Below, one piece after another: positions 62,531-64,000 of a DNA stretch of 64,000 nt (position 1 is its first letter; every line of letters starts with the position of its first letter). The stretch is from Williamsia sp. 1138 (GTDB lineage: Bacteria > Actinomycetota > Actinomycetes > Mycobacteriales > Mycobacteriaceae): positions 1-64,000 of the forward strand of contig NZ_MJEJ02000024.1 of the NCBI RefSeq assembly GCF_002095435.2, written 5' to 3'. The notes below the pieces were generated by a model that made no database searches, had not been told where the DNA came from, and was given only the letters and a program-made list of their open reading frames with translations. The position numbers were made by a program, and so were the translations under genes.

Positions 62531-62704
62531 CGGGCCCCGGTCTGCGCGTCGTCACTGCCCCCGGCGGGCGATGAGGGGCTGGTGCGGTCGAGCGGCGGAA
62601 CGGTGACCATGACGGTCAGTCTTGCAGTACCGCCACGCCGCGCGGTCGGTACGGCGGCATCGGCAGCAGCGATCCTGGTCGGAGACCCGCATAGGCTGGC
62701 AGAC

Positions 62705-63577
62705 ATGGGTCCATTCAAGAAGATCGCAGAGAAGTTGGCCAAGGCACACGCCGACAAGGTCGCGGTGGTGCGTCTCGATGGCACGATCGGCGTGGGCGGT
62801 GCGGGTCGTGGCGGGCTCACTGCCGACAATCTGGAATCCAACCTGAAGAAGGCGTTCGACACCGAGCGGCTCAAAGCGGTTGTTCTGGTGATCAACTCAC
62901 CGGGCGGCTCGCCGGCGCAGTCGGAGTACATCGCCGAGCGGATTCGGCAGTTGTCGTCGGAGAAAGGTGTACGGGTCCTCGCATTCTGTGAAGACGTGGC
63001 CGCCTCCGGGGGCTACTGGATCGCGTGCGCCGCTGACGAGATCTATGCGGCACACACCTCGATGGTCGGCTCCATCGGTGTGGTGTCGACCGGCTTCGGG
63101 CTCAAGGACCTGATCGGCAAGGCCGGTGTGGAACGGCGTGTCTACACCGCGGGCGCCAACAAGGCTCGACTCGATCCGTTCCTCGACGAGAAGCCCGAAG
63201 ACGTGGAATGGCTTCGGGGGCTCCAGAAGGATCTCCACGCCGCGTTCATCACGTGGGTGCGTCAGCGACGCGGTGCCAAGCTCGTCGGCACCGACGCCGA
63301 ACTCTTCAGCGGCGACGTGTGGATCGGGCGCGGCGCCCTCGACGTCGGTCTCGTCGATGGTGTCGGTGTGCTGCGATCAGTGCTGGCCGAGCGCTATCCC
63401 GATGCCGAGTTGGAAGTGATCGCGTCTCCCAAGCCCCTGTTTGCGCGCCTGACCGGAAGTGTGTCGTCTCCGGACGCAGTCGTGTCGTCAATCGCCACGC
63501 AGGCTGTCGACGGGATCGTCACCGGCGTCGTGGCCGCCCTGGAGCGACGGGCCCACTGGACCCGATACGGCCTGTAG
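62705..63577 (+). CDS. SppA-like S49 signal peptide peptidase
   Basis: 290 residues. The S49 core has NSPGGSPAQSEYIAERI (about 64-80), the Ser nucleophile in EDVAASGGYWIACAADEI (Ser101) and MVGSIGVVS. A Lys sits in GANKARLDP (Lys153); the Ser-Lys distance of 52 residues equals that of B. subtilis SppA (Ser147-Lys199). Unlike SppA it has no N-terminal membrane anchor from this start; the C-terminal region is only moderately hydrophobic. It would degrade signal peptides or misfolded proteins at the membrane face. ATG 62705 was chosen because the upstream frame is Ala/Arg-rich and unlike the family. Confidence 0.88.
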   Translation: MGPFKKIAEKLAKAHADKVAVVRLDGTIGVGGAGRGGLTADNLESNLKKAFDTERLKAVVLVINSPGGSPAQSEYIAERIRQLSSEKGVRVLAFCEDVAASGGYWIACAADEIYAAHTSMVGSIGVVSTGFGLKDLIGKAGVERRVYTAGANKARLDPFLDEKPEDVEWLRGLQKDLHAAFITWVRQRRGAKLVGTDAELFSGDVWIGRGALDVGLVDGVGVLRSVLAERYPDAELEVIASPKPLFARLTGSVSSPDAVVSSIATQAVDGIVTGVVAALERRAHWTRYGL

Positions 63578-63956
63578 TGGTCGGCGCGTCCACGCGGCGT
63601 GTCGGACCTGTGGTCGACCGTCGGCCTCTGGCGTCCACCGGCCGGTTACCTGTGAGTAGTCGCCAGGCCAAGTTCCGAAGTTATCCACAGGCTGCTCCTA
63701 ATGCGCTGGTTCGGCGCTTGTCGAGCAACACTCAACCTGTGGATGAGGCTGTGGAAACTGTGGAGAACTCGGCAACTTTCCAGCGCCTTTAGTGAATCGG
63801 GTCACAATTTGAGTTCACTCTGATCTAAAAGAATGTCAGATCATCAATTACCGCGGTTATGGTGTAACAAAATTGAGCAGAACAAAGGCCTGTGGATAAC
63901 CTGTTGAAAACTACGGGGCGACGGCGCATTCTCGTGCTGCATGCCACCATGGTCAG
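63578..63956. other. AT-richer gap with a cluster of DnaA boxes (origin-like)
   Basis: DnaA-box matches: TTATCCACA at 63681-63689 (perfect, plus strand) and 63891-63899 (perfect, minus strand). Single-mismatch boxes lie at 63738-63746 (TCATCCACA, minus) and 63759-63767 (TTCTCCACA, minus). A poorer GTTTCCACA lies at 63750-63758. Between 63800 and 63880 the DNA is AT-rich (for example TAAAAGAATG, TAACAAAATTG), like an unwinding element. This is how oriC looks in actinobacteria; a DnaA-titration site is the alternative. No rpmH gene is seen to its left, which is atypical for oriC. Confidence 0.65.
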
Positions 63957-64000
63957 GTGAATATGTCGGAGATTCCGTCGGTGCCCGTTTCCGAACTGCC
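63957..64000 (+). CDS. Possible 5' end of a gene cut by the window edge
   Basis: GTG 63957 or ATG 63963 opens a frame reading MNMSEIPSVPVSELP to the window end without a stop. Its position after the DnaA-box cluster suggests dnaA by analogy, but these residues are not enough to identify it. Confidence 0.35.
   Translation, partial: MNMSEIPSVPVSEL

Overview
The window is high-GC, densely coded DNA from an actinobacterium of the mycolic-acid group (Corynebacteriales). Gordonia or a close relative is my best guess, but it is an inference. The markers are: a fused LysX (lysylphosphatidylglycerol transferase plus lysyl-tRNA synthetase), a secreted cutinase-family serine hydrolase, two DUF222/HNH proteins of the 13E12-repeat type, an F420/flavin PPOX protein, a CopC/CopD/YcnI copper cluster, and a JetABC (Wadjet/MksBEF-like) condensin operon. 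I saw no rRNA, tRNA, insertion sequence, prophage or CRISPR array.

Layout. 1-7.5 kb: a DUF222/HNH protein cut by the window edge, a lipoprotein esterase, a PlsC acyltransferase facing a TetR gene across a duplicated perfect operator, a second TetR gene, and a two-component set with one GAF sensor kinase and two response regulators. 7.6-16 kb: two alpha/beta hydrolases separated by a 21-bp perfect inverted repeat, a VOC protein coupled to an MFS exporter, an EamA exporter facing a LysR regulator, a PPOX protein, a secreted beta-rich protein and a FetB-like permease. 16-22 kb: a second DUF222/HNH gene, then an ABC-2 exporter and a DesK/DesR-type two-component pair, with a small monooxygenase and a thioesterase gene between them. 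22-28.5 kb: gltB-gltD, glutamate synthase.

28.5-37.3 kb: cutinase, hydrolase and membrane protein genes, lysX facing a small S4 RNA-binding gene, rraA and a succinate-semialdehyde dehydrogenase. 37.4-41.4 kb: one minus-strand run with a membrane-tethered H1-like Lys/Ala-rich protein, CopD, CopC, YcnI, a His-containing membrane protein and a coiled-coil protein. 41.5-46.6 kb: a RecB-like nuclease, a Thr-rich cell-surface protein, and an HTH - ImmA/IrrE peptidase - multi-TM membrane protein triad preceded by a 24-bp perfect palindrome. 46.6-53.5 kb: an AurF-type diiron oxygenase coupled to a ferredoxin/ferredoxin-NADP reductase fusion, DoxX, a short-chain dehydrogenase, a GDT1-type metal exporter and sodA with a textbook terminator.

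54.1-60.9 kb is the most unusual region: a tightly overlapping jetA-jetB-jetC operon whose fourth gene is not the JetD nuclease. It is an AlkZ/YcaQ-like (HTH_42) winged-helix DNA glycosylase candidate that keeps the Gln-x-Gln motif. The window ends with a short-chain dehydrogenase, a two-domain VOC protein, an SppA-like S49 peptidase, and an AT-richer stretch with four DnaA-box matches. That stretch may be an origin or DnaA-titration locus running into a gene at the right edge.
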